A stretch of 64,000 bases of DNA, from contig NZ_JAFFZN010000025.1 of NCBI RefSeq assembly GCF_017676385.1, forward strand, positions 1 through 64,000. The letters are read 5' to 3'. Shown here piece by piece: positions 44,291 to 52,934 of the stretch. Below the pieces are notes generated by a model. That model searched no databases and was not told the origin of the DNA. It saw only the letters and a program-made list of their open reading frames with translations. The translations under genes were made by a program, and so were the position numbers. Positions within the stretch are counted from its first letter, which is position 1; every line of letters begins with the position of its first letter. This DNA comes from Streptomyces spirodelae. Its GTDB lineage: Bacteria; Actinomycetota; Actinomycetes; Streptomycetales; Streptomycetaceae.

Positions 44291-45163
44291 TCAGCCGACC
44301 GACTCGCCCGCGTGCGGGCTGAGCACTCCCGCCGCCATCAGCGCGAACAGCGCCAGCCCCAGCAGGACGCGGTAGATGACGAACGGCATGAAGCTGCGGG
44401 TCGAGATGAACTTCATGAACCAGGCGATGACGGCATATGCCACCACAAAGGCCAGCGCGGTGGCGAAGAGCGTGGGCCCCCAGGAGACATGGCCCTCGCC
44501 GATGTCCTTGAGTTCGAACAGGCCGGAGGCGAGCACAGCGGGGACCGCCAGCAGGAACGAGTAGCGTGCCGCCGCCTCGCGCCGGTACCCCATGAACAGG
44601 CCGCCGCTGATGGTGGCACCCGACCGGGACACGCCGGGTACCAGCGCCATCGCCTGCGCGCAGCCGTAGAGCAGGCCGTCGCGCACGGTCAGCTGCTCGA
44701 GGGACTTGCGCTCGGGGCGTGCCCGGTGGCGGCCGCCCTTGGTGTCGCGGGCGGCCATCCGGTCTGCCACGCCCAGCACGAGGCCGATGCCCACCAGAGT
44801 GGTGGCGATCAGCCGCAGATCGCGGAACGGGCCCTCGATCTGGTCCTTGAAGGCCAGCCCGAGCACCCCGATCGGGATGGAGCCGACGATGACGAGCCAG
44901 CCCATCCGCGCGTTGTGGTCGGCGCGGGCCTCGCGGTTGTAGAGCGAGCGGAACCAGGCGGCGAGGATGCGGCCGATGTCCTTGCGGAAGAAGATCAGGA
45001 CGGCGGTCTCGGTGCCGATCTGGGTGACGGCGGTGAAGGCCGCGCCCGGGTCGTGCCAGCCGGCGAACGCCGCGACCAGCCGCAGATGGGCGCTGGAGGA
45101 GATCGGGAGAAACTCTGTCAGTCCCTGGACGAGTCCGAGGACAAAGGATTCAAACCAAGACAT
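44291..45163 (-). CDS. uppP: Undecaprenyl-diphosphate phosphatase (BacA/UppP)
   Basis: The 290-residue membrane enzyme recycles undecaprenyl diphosphate for cell-wall synthesis and can give bacitracin tolerance. It shows the E-rich active site motif GLVQGLTEFLPISSSAHL near the N-terminus and the second motif PGVSRSGATISGG (about 175-187). Length is normal. It lies 34 bp after the TVP38/TMEM64 gene on the same strand, so the two are probably one operon. Confidence 0.95.
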   Translation of the reverse strand: MSWFESFVLGLVQGLTEFLPISSSAHLRLVAAFAGWHDPGAAFTAVTQIGTETAVLIFFRKDIGRILAAWFRSLYNREARADHNARMGWLVIVGSIPIGVLGLAFKDQIEGPFRDLRLIATTLVGIGLVLGVADRMAARDTKGGRHRARPERKSLEQLTVRDGLLYGCAQAMALVPGVSRSGATISGGLFMGYRREAAARYSFLLAVPAVLASGLFELKDIGEGHVSWGPTLFATALAFVVAYAVIAWFMKFISTRSFMPFVIYRVLLGLALFALMAAGVLSPHAGESVG

Positions 45164-45197
45164 CTGCGGCGGGGCTCGTCCCTGTGGTAGTCGGAGG

Positions 45198-45977
45198 TCA
45201 GTGCGGGGAGACCGGCTCGCGCACGGCCGGCGAGCAGGCTTCGGGCGGGGCCGCCGACCGGGTGCTCTCCCGCGCGGCCGGGCCCCGCAGCTGGGCCCGT
45301 TTGCGCCAGGCGACCACGCCGCCCGCCAGCCCGGAGAGCGCGATGAAGCCGAACGAGGCCAGGAAGACCGGCGAGGTGGGCTTCGCCGCGCTGCTGCCCG
45401 CGATGACGTAGGCGGCGGTGTTGGGAACCGAGCCGAGCGCCGTCGCGCTCAGGAAGGCGGGCCAGCTCATCCGGGACACGGCGGCGCCGTAGTTCGAGGC
45501 CGCGAACGGCACACCGGGCAGCAGCCGGATCACCAGCATCGAGCGGAAGCCGTGCCTGCTCAACTGCCGGTCGGCCGCCGTCAGCCAGCGGCCGCGCAGC
45601 AGTCTGCGCAGCGCGTCCTGGCCCAGCAGCCGGCCCAGCCCGAAGGCGATGCCCGCGCCGATCACCGTGCCTGCCGTCGCCGAGAAGGTGCCTGCCTGGG
45701 CGCCGAAGAGGACACCAGCCGCCACATTGAGCACCGGGCGGGGCACGAAGGCGGCGGTGCACAGCCCGTAGGCGGCGCCGAAGAGCGCTACCGCCACACC
45801 GCCTGCGGCCTCGGGCGGCCAGCCGTGGGCGAGCAGGCGCTGGGGCTCGTACAGCAGCATCGTCGTCGCCGCCCCGCACAGGAGTACGGCCAATAGGGCG
45901 AGGCGCGACCATGGTGAGAGCAGCGTCTTGGTGAGACGGCAGGGGAGTCCGTCTGGCTGCACGGCGGGGACGGGCAC
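45198..45977 (-). CDS. TVP38/TMEM64 family membrane protein
   Basis: The 259-residue protein has six or so helices and the SNARE-associated/DedA-like core, with RPVLNVAAGVLFG, AFGLGRLLGQDA and the RLLPGVPFAASNYGAAVS loop. Some DedA-superfamily members move undecaprenyl phosphate across the membrane, and the next gene in the operon is uppP, so a role in lipid-carrier recycling is attractive but inferred. GTG 45977 has no clear ribosome site; TACGCT (45989-45984) just upstream could be a -10 giving a leaderless mRNA. Confidence 0.82.
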   Translation of the reverse strand: MPVPAVQPDGLPCRLTKTLLSPWSRLALLAVLLCGAATTMLLYEPQRLLAHGWPPEAAGGVAVALFGAAYGLCTAAFVPRPVLNVAAGVLFGAQAGTFSATAGTVIGAGIAFGLGRLLGQDALRRLLRGRWLTAADRQLSRHGFRSMLVIRLLPGVPFAASNYGAAVSRMSWPAFLSATALGSVPNTAAYVIAGSSAAKPTSPVFLASFGFIALSGLAGGVVAWRKRAQLRGPAARESTRSAAPPEACSPAVREPVSPH

Positions 45978-46136
45978 GCTGGGAGCGTAACCGACGAATG
46001 GACCCTTCCGCTGTTCGGTGCTGTACGTAAAGCCCGAAAGATGCCTGTCCGAAGTGGTGTTCGCTCGCCGTCCACCTCCGCTTTCACCTGCGACGGAAGG
46101 TGTGTGCGCCGGACCGGTCCGGTCGGGTGAGACCAC

Positions 46137-46450
46137 TGTCGAAAACCGTTCGACCGGGGATGGTTGAGCGAGCGATGATCGTTCGGTGTTCCGGCAGCCC
46201 CTGTTCTGCGCTCCGGCCGCCGTCGCGGCCGCCGCACGGGCTGCCCTCTTCCCGATCCCCGGCGGGTGTGTGTCCCCGTCCCGGAGCGTGTGCGCGGTGA
46301 TGACCAGGGGCGTGCCCGCCCTTCACCTCCCTCCCGGCGTCCGGCTGCGCCGACGCTGACCCTTCCCGGACCGCCCGAGGACCCCACAGGGGGAGGGTCG
46401 GTCATTCCGTGGGGTCCGGCCTCGTCCCGTACCGGCCCAGGAGGGCACCC
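46137..46450 (+). promoter_or_regulatory. Structured leader upstream of the EF-Tu-like gene
   Basis: These 314 bp hold no gene. GGACCCCAC (46379-46387) pairs perfectly with GTGGGGTCC (46409-46417), 33 nt before ATG 46451, so the mRNA leader can fold close to the ribosome site (CCAGGAGG at about 46438). Confidence 0.45.
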
Positions 46451-47170
46451 ATGTCCGGCCACACCCACTCGTCCTGCATCCCGCACCCGATCCCGCACCT
46501 GACCATCGGCACCTTGGGTCACCGAGGCCATGGCAAGACCACGCTGGCCGCGGCGTTGGCGGCGGCGCGAGACCCTGCGGCCGCGTACGGCGCCCCCCTC
46601 CGCTCTGATCCGCGACGACGGCGATTCCGCCGCGCGACCGGAACGCGCAGCTTCCGGTACGCCACCGACACCCGGCGCTATACGCTGCTGGACCCGGATC
46701 CCGTCGAATGTCCAGGAAAACCTGGATGTCCTGAAGGTCCTGGCAACCCCGGAATCTCCGAAATACCCGACGGCCCCGGAAGTAACGGAAGCCCTGGAAG
46801 TCCCGGAAGCCCTGAAAGTCCCCTCGGTCCCGAGGCCCTGCGCGGGCTCGACGGCGCGGTGCTCGTCGTCTCCGCCCTGGAGGGCGTCCGGCCCGGCACC
46901 GCCGGCCAGCTGGCCCTGGCGCGCCGCAGCGGTCTCGCCCACCTGGTCGTGGCCCTCACCATGGCCGAGGCGGGCAGCGACGAGCTGACCGAGCTGGTCG
47001 AGACCGAGGTACGGGAGCTGCTGACCCGGCACGGCTACGCCGGCGAGACGCTCCCGGCCGTCCGGGTCTCGGCCCGCAGCGCGCTCCAGGGCGATCCGCG
47101 GTGGCAAGGCACCATCGAGGCGCTGCTGGACGCCGTCGACACCTATGTACCGCTGCCCGAGGTGCTGTGA
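46451..47170 (+). CDS. Degenerate EF-Tu-like G-domain protein with collagen-like insert
   Basis: The 239-residue protein follows EF-Tu domain 1 from end to end: LTIGTLGHRGHGKTTLAAAL (P-loop, residues 23-30), LDGAVLVVSALEGVRPGT, TELVETEVRELL, then WQGTIEALLDAVDTYVPLPE, and stops there. EF-Tu domains 2 and 3 are absent. The GITI switch, the DCPGH motif and the NKCD motif are all lost, so GTP hydrolysis is unlikely. Residues about 87-128, where DCPGH belongs, are a Gly/Pro/Ser/Asn-rich stretch of PG and GSPGSP units. It could be a decaying tuf copy or a repurposed nucleotide-binding protein. Its reading frame and codon bias look maintained. Confidence 0.78.
   Translation: MSGHTHSSCIPHPIPHLTIGTLGHRGHGKTTLAAALAAARDPAAAYGAPLRSDPRRRRFRRATGTRSFRYATDTRRYTLLDPDPVECPGKPGCPEGPGNPGISEIPDGPGSNGSPGSPGSPESPLGPEALRGLDGAVLVVSALEGVRPGTAGQLALARRSGLAHLVVALTMAEAGSDELTELVETEVRELLTRHGYAGETLPAVRVSARSALQGDPRWQGTIEALLDAVDTYVPLPEVL
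46710..46832 (+). repeat. Low-complexity, lower-GC repeat encoding collagen-like PG units
   Basis: The stretch is built of variants of CCTGGAAGTCCCGGAAG and contains AAA/GAA-rich codons unusual for this genome. In frame it encodes PGKPG, PGNPG, GSPGSPGSPES and similar units. It interrupts the region homologous to the EF-Tu G3 motif. Confidence 0.75.
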
Positions 47171-47198
47171 GCCCTCGAACGGGCCGCACAATGGAGCC

Positions 47199-48059
47199 GT
47201 GGACACCGACGCCGACGGGGAGCAGATACCCCGCATCCGAGCCGTCGCGGGCGGCACCGCCAAACTGCTGCCGGACATCGACCGCGAGCGGGCGTGGCTG
47301 ATGACCCTGGACGGAGCCCCGCAGTCGTACGTCGATCTCGACGCTCCCGAGCACCTGGAGTTCGAGTACGCGCGCCGGGTCGGTCACCTGCTGGATGTGA
47401 CGGCGCCGCACGGAGCGCCGCTGGACGTGCTGCACCTGGGCGGGGGAGCGCTCACGCTTCCCCGCTACCTCGCGGCGACCCGGCCGGGCTCCCGGCAGCG
47501 GGTGGCCGAGCCGGACGCGGAGCTGACCGCGTTCGTCGTCGAACACCTGCCGCTCCCCGAGGGGGCCGGGATCGAGGTGGAGGCGGTGGACGGAAGGGCG
47601 CTGCTGGAGTCCGCACCGGACGGGAGCGCTGATGTGCTGCTGTCCGACGTCTACGGCGGATCGCGGGTCCCGGCACATCTGACCACGCTGCCGTACGTGC
47701 GGGAGGCGGCCAGGGTGCTGCGGCCAGGTGGGAGCTATGTGGCCAACCTGGCCGACGCCGCGCCGTTCTCCTTCCTCGCCTCGCAACTGGCCACGGCCGC
47801 CGCTGTCTTCGAGCAGCTCGCGCTCGTGGCCGAGCCTGCGGTGCTGCGCGGGCGGCGGTTCGGCAACATCCTGCTGCTCGCCTCGCACGACGAGCAGCCG
47901 TTGTCCGAGCTGGCCCGCCGCTGCTCGGCCGACCCGTTCCCGGCGCGGGTCGAGCGCGGCGCCGCGCTGGAGCGTTTCACGCGCGGCGTGCGGCCGGTCG
48001 ACGACGGTGATGCCGTACCGTCCCCCGAACCGCCGGACGGCGCCTTCAGCATCGGCTGA
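47199..48059 (+). CDS. Spermidine-synthase-like methyltransferase-fold protein
   Basis: The 286-residue protein has the SAM-fold of spermidine synthase: VLHLGGGALTLPRYLAATRP (about 72-91), the acidic VAEPDAELTAFV, and LLSDVYGGSRVPAHL in place of the catalytic DxxDP. It resembles actinobacterial stand-alone members whose substrate is unproven. CACAAT (47187-47192) lies 6 nt before GTG 47199, again suggesting a leaderless mRNA. A 10-bp hairpin covers the stop codon. Confidence 0.82.
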   Translation: MDTDADGEQIPRIRAVAGGTAKLLPDIDRERAWLMTLDGAPQSYVDLDAPEHLEFEYARRVGHLLDVTAPHGAPLDVLHLGGGALTLPRYLAATRPGSRQRVAEPDAELTAFVVEHLPLPEGAGIEVEAVDGRALLESAPDGSADVLLSDVYGGSRVPAHLTTLPYVREAARVLRPGGSYVANLADAAPFSFLASQLATAAAVFEQLALVAEPAVLRGRRFGNILLLASHDEQPLSELARRCSADPFPARVERGAALERFTRGVRPVDDGDAVPSPEPPDGAFSIG

Positions 48060-48070
48060 GGGCGCCGTCC
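48035..48070. terminator. Perfect 10-bp hairpin over the stop of the spermidine-synthase-like gene
   Basis: GGACGGCGCC (48035-48044) pairs with GGCGCCGTCC (48061-48070). The stop codon (48057-48059) is in the 16-nt loop. It separates two convergent genes. Confidence 0.7.
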
Positions 48071-48100
48071 CTGGCCTGGACCGCGCGGAGCGGTGCCGGG

Positions 48101-49186
48101 TCAGCCGCGGGGCTCGTCCCCGCCGCCGTCGTAGGTGCGGAGGCTGCCCATGATCTTCTTGATGGTGGCGTCCGAGAGTTCGTCCTTGACGCCCGCGTCG
48201 GTGTAGAGCACCCAGATCGCCAGGTCACCGTTGGAGTTGATCCAGGAGACGGTGACGACCTTGCCCGCGCTGGTGGAGCACTTGTCCGCCTTGGGCGCTC
48301 CGGTGATCTTGGCGGTGGCGGTGTGGCCCTTGATGCCGTGCTTGTTCTCGAACGGCTTGGGCTTGGAGACCTTGAGGGTGCCCTTCTGCTTCTGGTCGTA
48401 GCCGGCTATCGCGAAGTTGCCCGCCGCGATCTTGGCCGCCTCCTTGGTGTTCTTGGAGCCCTGCCCGCCCTTGGTGCCGACGGCGGCGCGGGTGGACTCC
48501 TTGCACCAGTTGTCCTTGTAGTAGGCGGGCGCGGACATGGCGACCAGGACCTTGCCCTTGTCGTTCTCGAAGCCGGTGATGGTTCCCTGGCTCGCGAGCG
48601 TCCAGTCCTTGGTGTCGGGGACGTCGAAGGCGGAGTACCACTTGGGGTTGATGACGGTCTGCCACCCGGCGATCACCGGGTCCGACGGGTCCTTGGAGGC
48701 CCCGCCGCCGCCCGGTTCGCCCTTCTTGCTCTTCTCCGGTTTCGTCTTCACCGAGGGCGAGGCGGACTTGTCGGCTTCGTTCTTCTTGCCGCCCGAGTCG
48801 TCACCCCCCAGTACGATGACACCGGCCACCGTCGCCGCGATCACCGCCACAGCGGCGACGATCGAGATCACGATCGTCTTCTTCTTGCCGCCGCCTCCGC
48901 CGCCCTTGGGCGACTGCGGGCCGCCGGGCATGCTCCCCGGACCCCACTGGCCCGACTGGCCGGGACCGCCCGGCTGCTGGCCGTAGGGGTACGGCGGGGT
49001 GCCCTGCTGCCCGTAACCGGACGGCTGGCCGGCCGGCGGCTGCCCGTAGCCGGGCTGCTGACCTGACGGCGGTTGTCCGTAACCGGGCTGCTGGTACGGG
49101 TTCGGCTGCCCGTAGCCGGGCTGTTGATACGGGTTCGGCTGCTGCGGGTTCTGCTCGCCCCCGGGCTGCTGCTGTCCTGGCCACAT
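48101..49186 (-). CDS. Single-pass membrane protein with Q/P/G/Y-rich N-terminus
   Basis: The 361-residue protein starts with about 95 residues of QPGYGQP and NPYQQPGYGQ repeats (likely disordered, cytoplasmic), a KKK anchor, one membrane helix (about 105-127) and a charged linker. An extracellular domain of about 200 residues follows, with WQTVINPKWYSAFDVP, NWCKESTRAAVG and KADKCSTSAGK. The two cysteines of the outer domain may pair. Such layout is frequent in streptomycete membrane proteins; function unknown. ATG 49186 was chosen as the first M before the repeats. Confidence 0.8.
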   Translation of the reverse strand: MWPGQQQPGGEQNPQQPNPYQQPGYGQPNPYQQPGYGQPPSGQQPGYGQPPAGQPSGYGQQGTPPYPYGQQPGGPGQSGQWGPGSMPGGPQSPKGGGGGGKKKTIVISIVAAVAVIAATVAGVIVLGGDDSGGKKNEADKSASPSVKTKPEKSKKGEPGGGGASKDPSDPVIAGWQTVINPKWYSAFDVPDTKDWTLASQGTITGFENDKGKVLVAMSAPAYYKDNWCKESTRAAVGTKGGQGSKNTKEAAKIAAGNFAIAGYDQKQKGTLKVSKPKPFENKHGIKGHTATAKITGAPKADKCSTSAGKVVTVSWINSNGDLAIWVLYTDAGVKDELSDATIKKIMGSLRTYDGGGDEPRG

Positions 49187-49322
49187 GGCTGATAACCCTA
49201 TGGTGCGCTGTCCATGGCGGCCACGGCCGCCCACCGATCGGTACGCACCCGCTACATGAATGGGCCAGGAGTGCGAAAGAGCGCCCCTCCCGGCATCGGT
49301 TACTCGGTGGTAACGTGCGACC

Positions 49323-49778
49323 ATGACCACACAGTCGCAGCCGGACATCGGCGAGCTGATGAGGGCCTCCGTGCCCATGGCCCGCACGCTCAACCTGGAG
49401 TACCTGGAGACCTCGCCGGAGCGGGTCGTCGTCTCGCTGCCCGACCAGAGCGAGTACCACAACCACGTCGGCGGCCCGCACGCCGGAGCGATGTTCACCC
49501 TCGCCGAATCCGCGAGCGGCGCGATCACCCTGGCCGCGTTCGCCGACCAGCTCTCCCGGGCCGTTCCGCTCCCGGTGCACGCGGAGATGGACTTCAAGAA
49601 GATCGCCAAGGGCGTCGTCACCGCCACCGCCGAACTCGGCCGTCCGGTGGCCGACGTGGTCGCCGAGCTCGACAGCGGACAGCGCCCGGAGTTCCCGGTC
49701 AAGGTCGCGCTCGCTCGCCCCGACGGTGCCGTCACCAGCGAGATGACCATCGTGTGGACCCTGCGGCCCAACGACTGA
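49323..49778 (+). CDS. Hotdog-fold thioesterase-like protein (DUF4442 type)
   Basis: The 151-residue protein has a single hotdog domain, with HNHVGGPHAGAMFTLAESASG (about 40-60) resembling the catalytic HxGxxF...E region of PaaI-like thioesterases, and AEMDFKKIAKG. Substrate is unknown. TAACGT (49311-49316) sits 6 nt before ATG 49323, consistent with a leaderless mRNA, and GTTAC/GTAAC symmetry surrounds it. Confidence 0.82.
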   Translation: MTTQSQPDIGELMRASVPMARTLNLEYLETSPERVVVSLPDQSEYHNHVGGPHAGAMFTLAESASGAITLAAFADQLSRAVPLPVHAEMDFKKIAKGVVTATAELGRPVADVVAELDSGQRPEFPVKVALARPDGAVTSEMTIVWTLRPND

Positions 49779-49891
49779 CCCCGCACGGAGCGGCCCCGGG
49801 CCTCGGCACGGGCCGAGGCGCGGTCGAGTAGGCTTCCGGACGCGTGCCGGCATGACAGCTCATGCCCCGATGACGTGAGAGGAAGCCGCAG

Positions 49892-50548
49892 TTGCACATC
49901 CAGGAGTGGCTGGAGAGCGTCCCGGCCATCAGCGTGTACCTCCTGGTGGGGGTGGTCATCGGGCTGGAGAGCCTGGGGATTCCGCTGCCCGGGGAGATCG
50001 TCCTGGTCAGCTCCGCGCTGCTGGCCTCGCAGCAGGGCCACATCGACCCGCTGATCCTGGGCACCTGCGCCACCGTCGGCGCCGTGGTGGGTGACTCGAT
50101 CGGGTACGCCATCGGCCGCAAGGGCGGCAAGCCGCTGCTGGAGTGGCTGGGCAGGAAGTTCCCCAAGCACTTCGGTCCCAGCCATGTGGCCACCGCGGAA
50201 CACTCCTTCCAGCGGTGGGGCATGTGGGCGGTCTTCTTCGGCCGGTTCATCGCCCTGCTGCGGATCTTCGCCGGGCCGCTCGCGGGCGTGCTGAGGATGC
50301 CGTACTGGAAGTTCCTGACGGCGAACGTGCTGGGCGGAGTGTTGTGGGCCGGAGGCACGACCGCCGTCATCTACTACGTCGGCATCGTCGCCGAGGCGTG
50401 GCTCAAGCGCTTCTCCTGGCTCGGACTGGTGGTGGCCCTGCTGTTCGGGCTGGGCTCCATGGTGATCGTCAAGCGCCGCGCGGCGAAGGCGGCTGCTGCC
50501 GCCACCGAGGAGCTCGTGGAGGCCGCACCGGCGCCGGCCGCCGACTAG
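49892..50548 (+). CDS. DedA family membrane protein
   Basis: The 218-residue protein has the DedA signature: LESLGIPLPGEIVLV (about 25-39), GDSIGYAIGRKGG and the FFGRFIALLRIFAGPLAGVL motif with its two arginines. Family members act as lipid-carrier flippases or in membrane homeostasis. TTG 49892 follows GAGAGGAAG at a good distance. It lies 45 bp before the gamma-carbonic-anhydrase-like gene and is probably cotranscribed with it. Confidence 0.9.
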   Translation: MHIQEWLESVPAISVYLLVGVVIGLESLGIPLPGEIVLVSSALLASQQGHIDPLILGTCATVGAVVGDSIGYAIGRKGGKPLLEWLGRKFPKHFGPSHVATAEHSFQRWGMWAVFFGRFIALLRIFAGPLAGVLRMPYWKFLTANVLGGVLWAGGTTAVIYYVGIVAEAWLKRFSWLGLVVALLFGLGSMVIVKRRAAKAAAAATEELVEAAPAPAAD

Positions 50549-50592
50549 CGGGTGCACCCTGAGGCAGCAGCACCCCGAGAAGGAGAACAGAC

Positions 50593-51141
50593 GTGGCACA
50601 GGGCGGACTGATCGTGAACGTCGGCGGGCACGAACCCCGGCTGGACCCCACGGCGTTCCACGCCCCGACCTCCGTGATCGCCGGGCAGGTCACCATGGCC
50701 GCCGGTTCCAGCCTGTGGTACGGCGCCGTCATGCGTGCCGACGCGGGCCCCATCGTGCTGGGCGAGGAGAGCAATGTGCAGGACAACTGCACCGTGCACG
50801 GCGATCCCGGCTTCCCCGTCACCGTCGGCGCCCGCGTGACCGTGGGCCACAACGCGGTGCTGCACGGCTGCACCGTCGAGGACGATGTGCTGATCGGGAT
50901 GGGGGCCACCGTCCTCAACGGCGCCCGGATCGGCGCCGGGTCCCTCGTCGCCGCGCAGACCCTGGTGCCGCAGGGCACCGTGGTACCGCCCGGCTCGCTG
51001 GTCGCAGGCGTGCCCGGAAAGGTGCGGCGCGAGCTGACCGACGAGGAGCGCGAGAGCGTCCGCTTCAACGCTCTGACGTATGTGGAGCTTGCCGAGCGGC
51101 ACCGCGCCGCGTCCGCGGCCGCCGGCCCCTCGCCCTCCTGA
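50593..51141 (+). CDS. Gamma-carbonic-anhydrase-like hexapeptide protein
   Basis: The 182-residue left-handed beta-helix protein has NVQDNCTVHGDPGFP (about 61-75) and VGHNAVLHGCTVEDD, which contain the three histidines that bind metal in gamma-class carbonic anhydrases (HGD, GHN, LHG). It could hydrate CO2 or be a related acyl-binding protein such as PaaY. GTG 50593 follows GAAGGAGAA. An acyltransferase of the same fold follows. Confidence 0.87.
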   Translation: MAQGGLIVNVGGHEPRLDPTAFHAPTSVIAGQVTMAAGSSLWYGAVMRADAGPIVLGEESNVQDNCTVHGDPGFPVTVGARVTVGHNAVLHGCTVEDDVLIGMGATVLNGARIGAGSLVAAQTLVPQGTVVPPGSLVAGVPGKVRRELTDEERESVRFNALTYVELAERHRAASAAAGPSPS

Positions 51142-51191
51142 GCCGCAGCGGCGAGGTTACTCGTGAGGAACTTCATGGCGGCAGGAGAGCG

Positions 51192-52028
51192 GTGGAGCGC
51201 TACGGTGACGGCGTGCCCTCCCTCAAGAACACGTTCTCGTCCCTCACCTCCCGCGCCGTGCACGGCATCTGGCGCCGGGCGCAGCGCGCGGGAGCCGTCA
51301 CGGCCGAACGCCCCGGGCCGTACGCGTTCCGCCGCCTGGGGACCGGAAGCCGGCTCGCCTTTCCGCAGGGAACGCTCTTCGGCACACCGTGGATCGAGAT
51401 CGGTGACCACTGCATCGTCGGCCAGGACGTCACGCTGACGGCCGGGATGATGCCGGACCTGGACCTGGGCCCCGAAACCGTGCTGCGGCTGGGCAACGGC
51501 GTGGTGCTCGGGCGGGGCAGCCACGTCATCGCGGACACCAGGGTCAGCCTCGGGGACGATGTGTTCTGCGGGCCGTACGTCTACATCACCTCGACCAACC
51601 ACTCCTACGACGATCCGGCGCAGCCGGTCGGCAAGCAGTGGCCGCGTACCGCGCCCGTCGAGATCGGCTCCGGGAGCTGGATCGGTGCGGGCGCCGTCGT
51701 GCTGCCGGGCGCGACGCTGGGGCGGAATGTGGTGGTCGCGGCCGGCGCCGTGGTGCGCGGCGAGGTGCCGGACCACGCGGTGGTCGCCGGTGCCCCGGCC
51801 AAGGTGGTGCGCCGCTTCGACCCGGAGGAGGGGTGGCAGCCGCCGCTGCGCACCCCGCCGCCCGTTCCCGTCCCGGAGGGTGTCACTCCGCAGGAGCTGC
51901 TGGCCCTGGCCGAGCTGCCCCGCCCGCACGGCCCCCGGGACGGGACCCTCAGGGGCGAGAAGGGCACCTCGCCGGGCGGCGACGGGACCTTCCGGGGCGA
52001 CCGGGACGGCGGCGCGGATGGTGGCTGA
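51192..52028 (+). CDS. Hexapeptide-repeat acyltransferase
   Basis: The 278-residue protein has a left-handed beta-helix (about 60-210) with WIEIGDHCIVGQDVTL, YITSTNHSYDD and IGAGAVVLPGATLGRNVVVAAGAVV, as in O-acetyltransferases. The catalytic histidine is likely that of TNHSYDD. The C-terminal 60 residues are a Pro/Gly/Arg-rich tail with GDGTFRGD-like repeats. The start is GTG 51192 (AGGAG upstream) or GTG 51213 (leaderless from TACGGT at 51201-51206). Confidence 0.83.
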   Translation: MERYGDGVPSLKNTFSSLTSRAVHGIWRRAQRAGAVTAERPGPYAFRRLGTGSRLAFPQGTLFGTPWIEIGDHCIVGQDVTLTAGMMPDLDLGPETVLRLGNGVVLGRGSHVIADTRVSLGDDVFCGPYVYITSTNHSYDDPAQPVGKQWPRTAPVEIGSGSWIGAGAVVLPGATLGRNVVVAAGAVVRGEVPDHAVVAGAPAKVVRRFDPEEGWQPPLRTPPPVPVPEGVTPQELLALAELPRPHGPRDGTLRGEKGTSPGGDGTFRGDRDGGADGG

Positions 52029-52040
52029 GCGCGGGAGCCG

Positions 52041-52913
52041 TCAGCCGGAGGCGAGCAGTACGGTGCCCAGCAGCGCCAGTGAGGCACCCGCTGTCTGCAG
52101 GGCCCGCAGCCGTTCGTGCAGAACGCCCCGGGCGGCCAGCGCGGTGACCACGGGATACAGCGAGGCGAGCACAGCGGCCACGGTGACCGGGCCGTGCTGC
52201 GCGGCGACGGCGTATGTCCCGTTGGCGGCGACATCGGCGAGACCCACGAAGGCCAGCGCGGGCAGCATCCGCCACACCGCCCGTATCCCCTCCTCGGGGA
52301 GCGCGGGGCTGCCGCGCCGCACCGAGGCGTACAGCGCGCCGCCGCCCACCACCACGTTGACCACGCGCTGGACGAACAGCGTCAGGAAGAGCCCCGCGAC
52401 CGTGGTGGACGCCTCGGCGACCAGGCTCATCGTCGCGCCGAAGCCGAAGGCCGCGACCAGGGTGAGCAGGATGGTGCGCTGTTGCACGGGCGCTCCGCCA
52501 CCGCCCACACCGCCGGCCAGCACCACGCCTGCGACCGCGACCAGGGTGCCCACCGCCTGCACAGGGCCGGGCCGTTCGCCGTGCAGCACCATGCCGACGG
52601 CGACCGGTACGGCCACGCTGCCGAGAGTGGCGACGGGGGACACCACGCCCATCGGGCCGATGGCCAGTGCCCGGTAGAAGCAGAGCATGGACACCGGTCC
52701 GATGGCCCCGGCCGCCACCGCGCACCACAGCAGGCGGGCGTCCAGCGCGCTCCAGGCGCCCGTGGACAGCACGATGACGCCGAGTACCAGGCAGGCCGCG
52801 CCCTGGGAGACGAGCACCACGGTCAGCTCGCGCAGCCGCTTGCTGAGCAGCCCGCCGCCGAAGTCGGCCAGCCCCCACAGCAGACTGGTGGCCAGGGCGA
52901 AGACAGCGGTCAT
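52041..52913 (-). CDS. EamA/DMT family exporter
   Basis: The 290-residue protein has ten helices in two EamA halves (ATSLLWGLADFGGGLLSKRL near the start, GPVTVAAVLASLYPVVTALAAR near the end). It is divergent from an XRE-cupin regulator and shares its operator region. Many such pairs export amino acids or metabolites under feedback control, so this is the likely target of the regulator. Confidence 0.85.
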   Translation of the reverse strand: MTAVFALATSLLWGLADFGGGLLSKRLRELTVVLVSQGAACLVLGVIVLSTGAWSALDARLLWCAVAAGAIGPVSMLCFYRALAIGPMGVVSPVATLGSVAVPVAVGMVLHGERPGPVQAVGTLVAVAGVVLAGGVGGGGAPVQQRTILLTLVAAFGFGATMSLVAEASTTVAGLFLTLFVQRVVNVVVGGGALYASVRRGSPALPEEGIRAVWRMLPALAFVGLADVAANGTYAVAAQHGPVTVAAVLASLYPVVTALAARGVLHERLRALQTAGASLALLGTVLLASG

Positions 52914-52934
52914 GGCGGAATCCCTCGCAGTACA

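Noticed and set aside
45195..45205. GTCAGTG at the end of the TVP38/TMEM64 gene
   Set aside because: It overlaps the stop of a minus-strand gene and leads to no plus-strand gene.
46451..47170. Functional second EF-Tu
   Set aside because: Domains 2 and 3 and three of the GTP-binding motifs are missing.
49187..50599. N-terminal extension of the Q/P-rich membrane protein
   Set aside because: The open frame continues upstream, but it runs antisense to a thioesterase and a DedA gene; ATG 49186 is the natural start.
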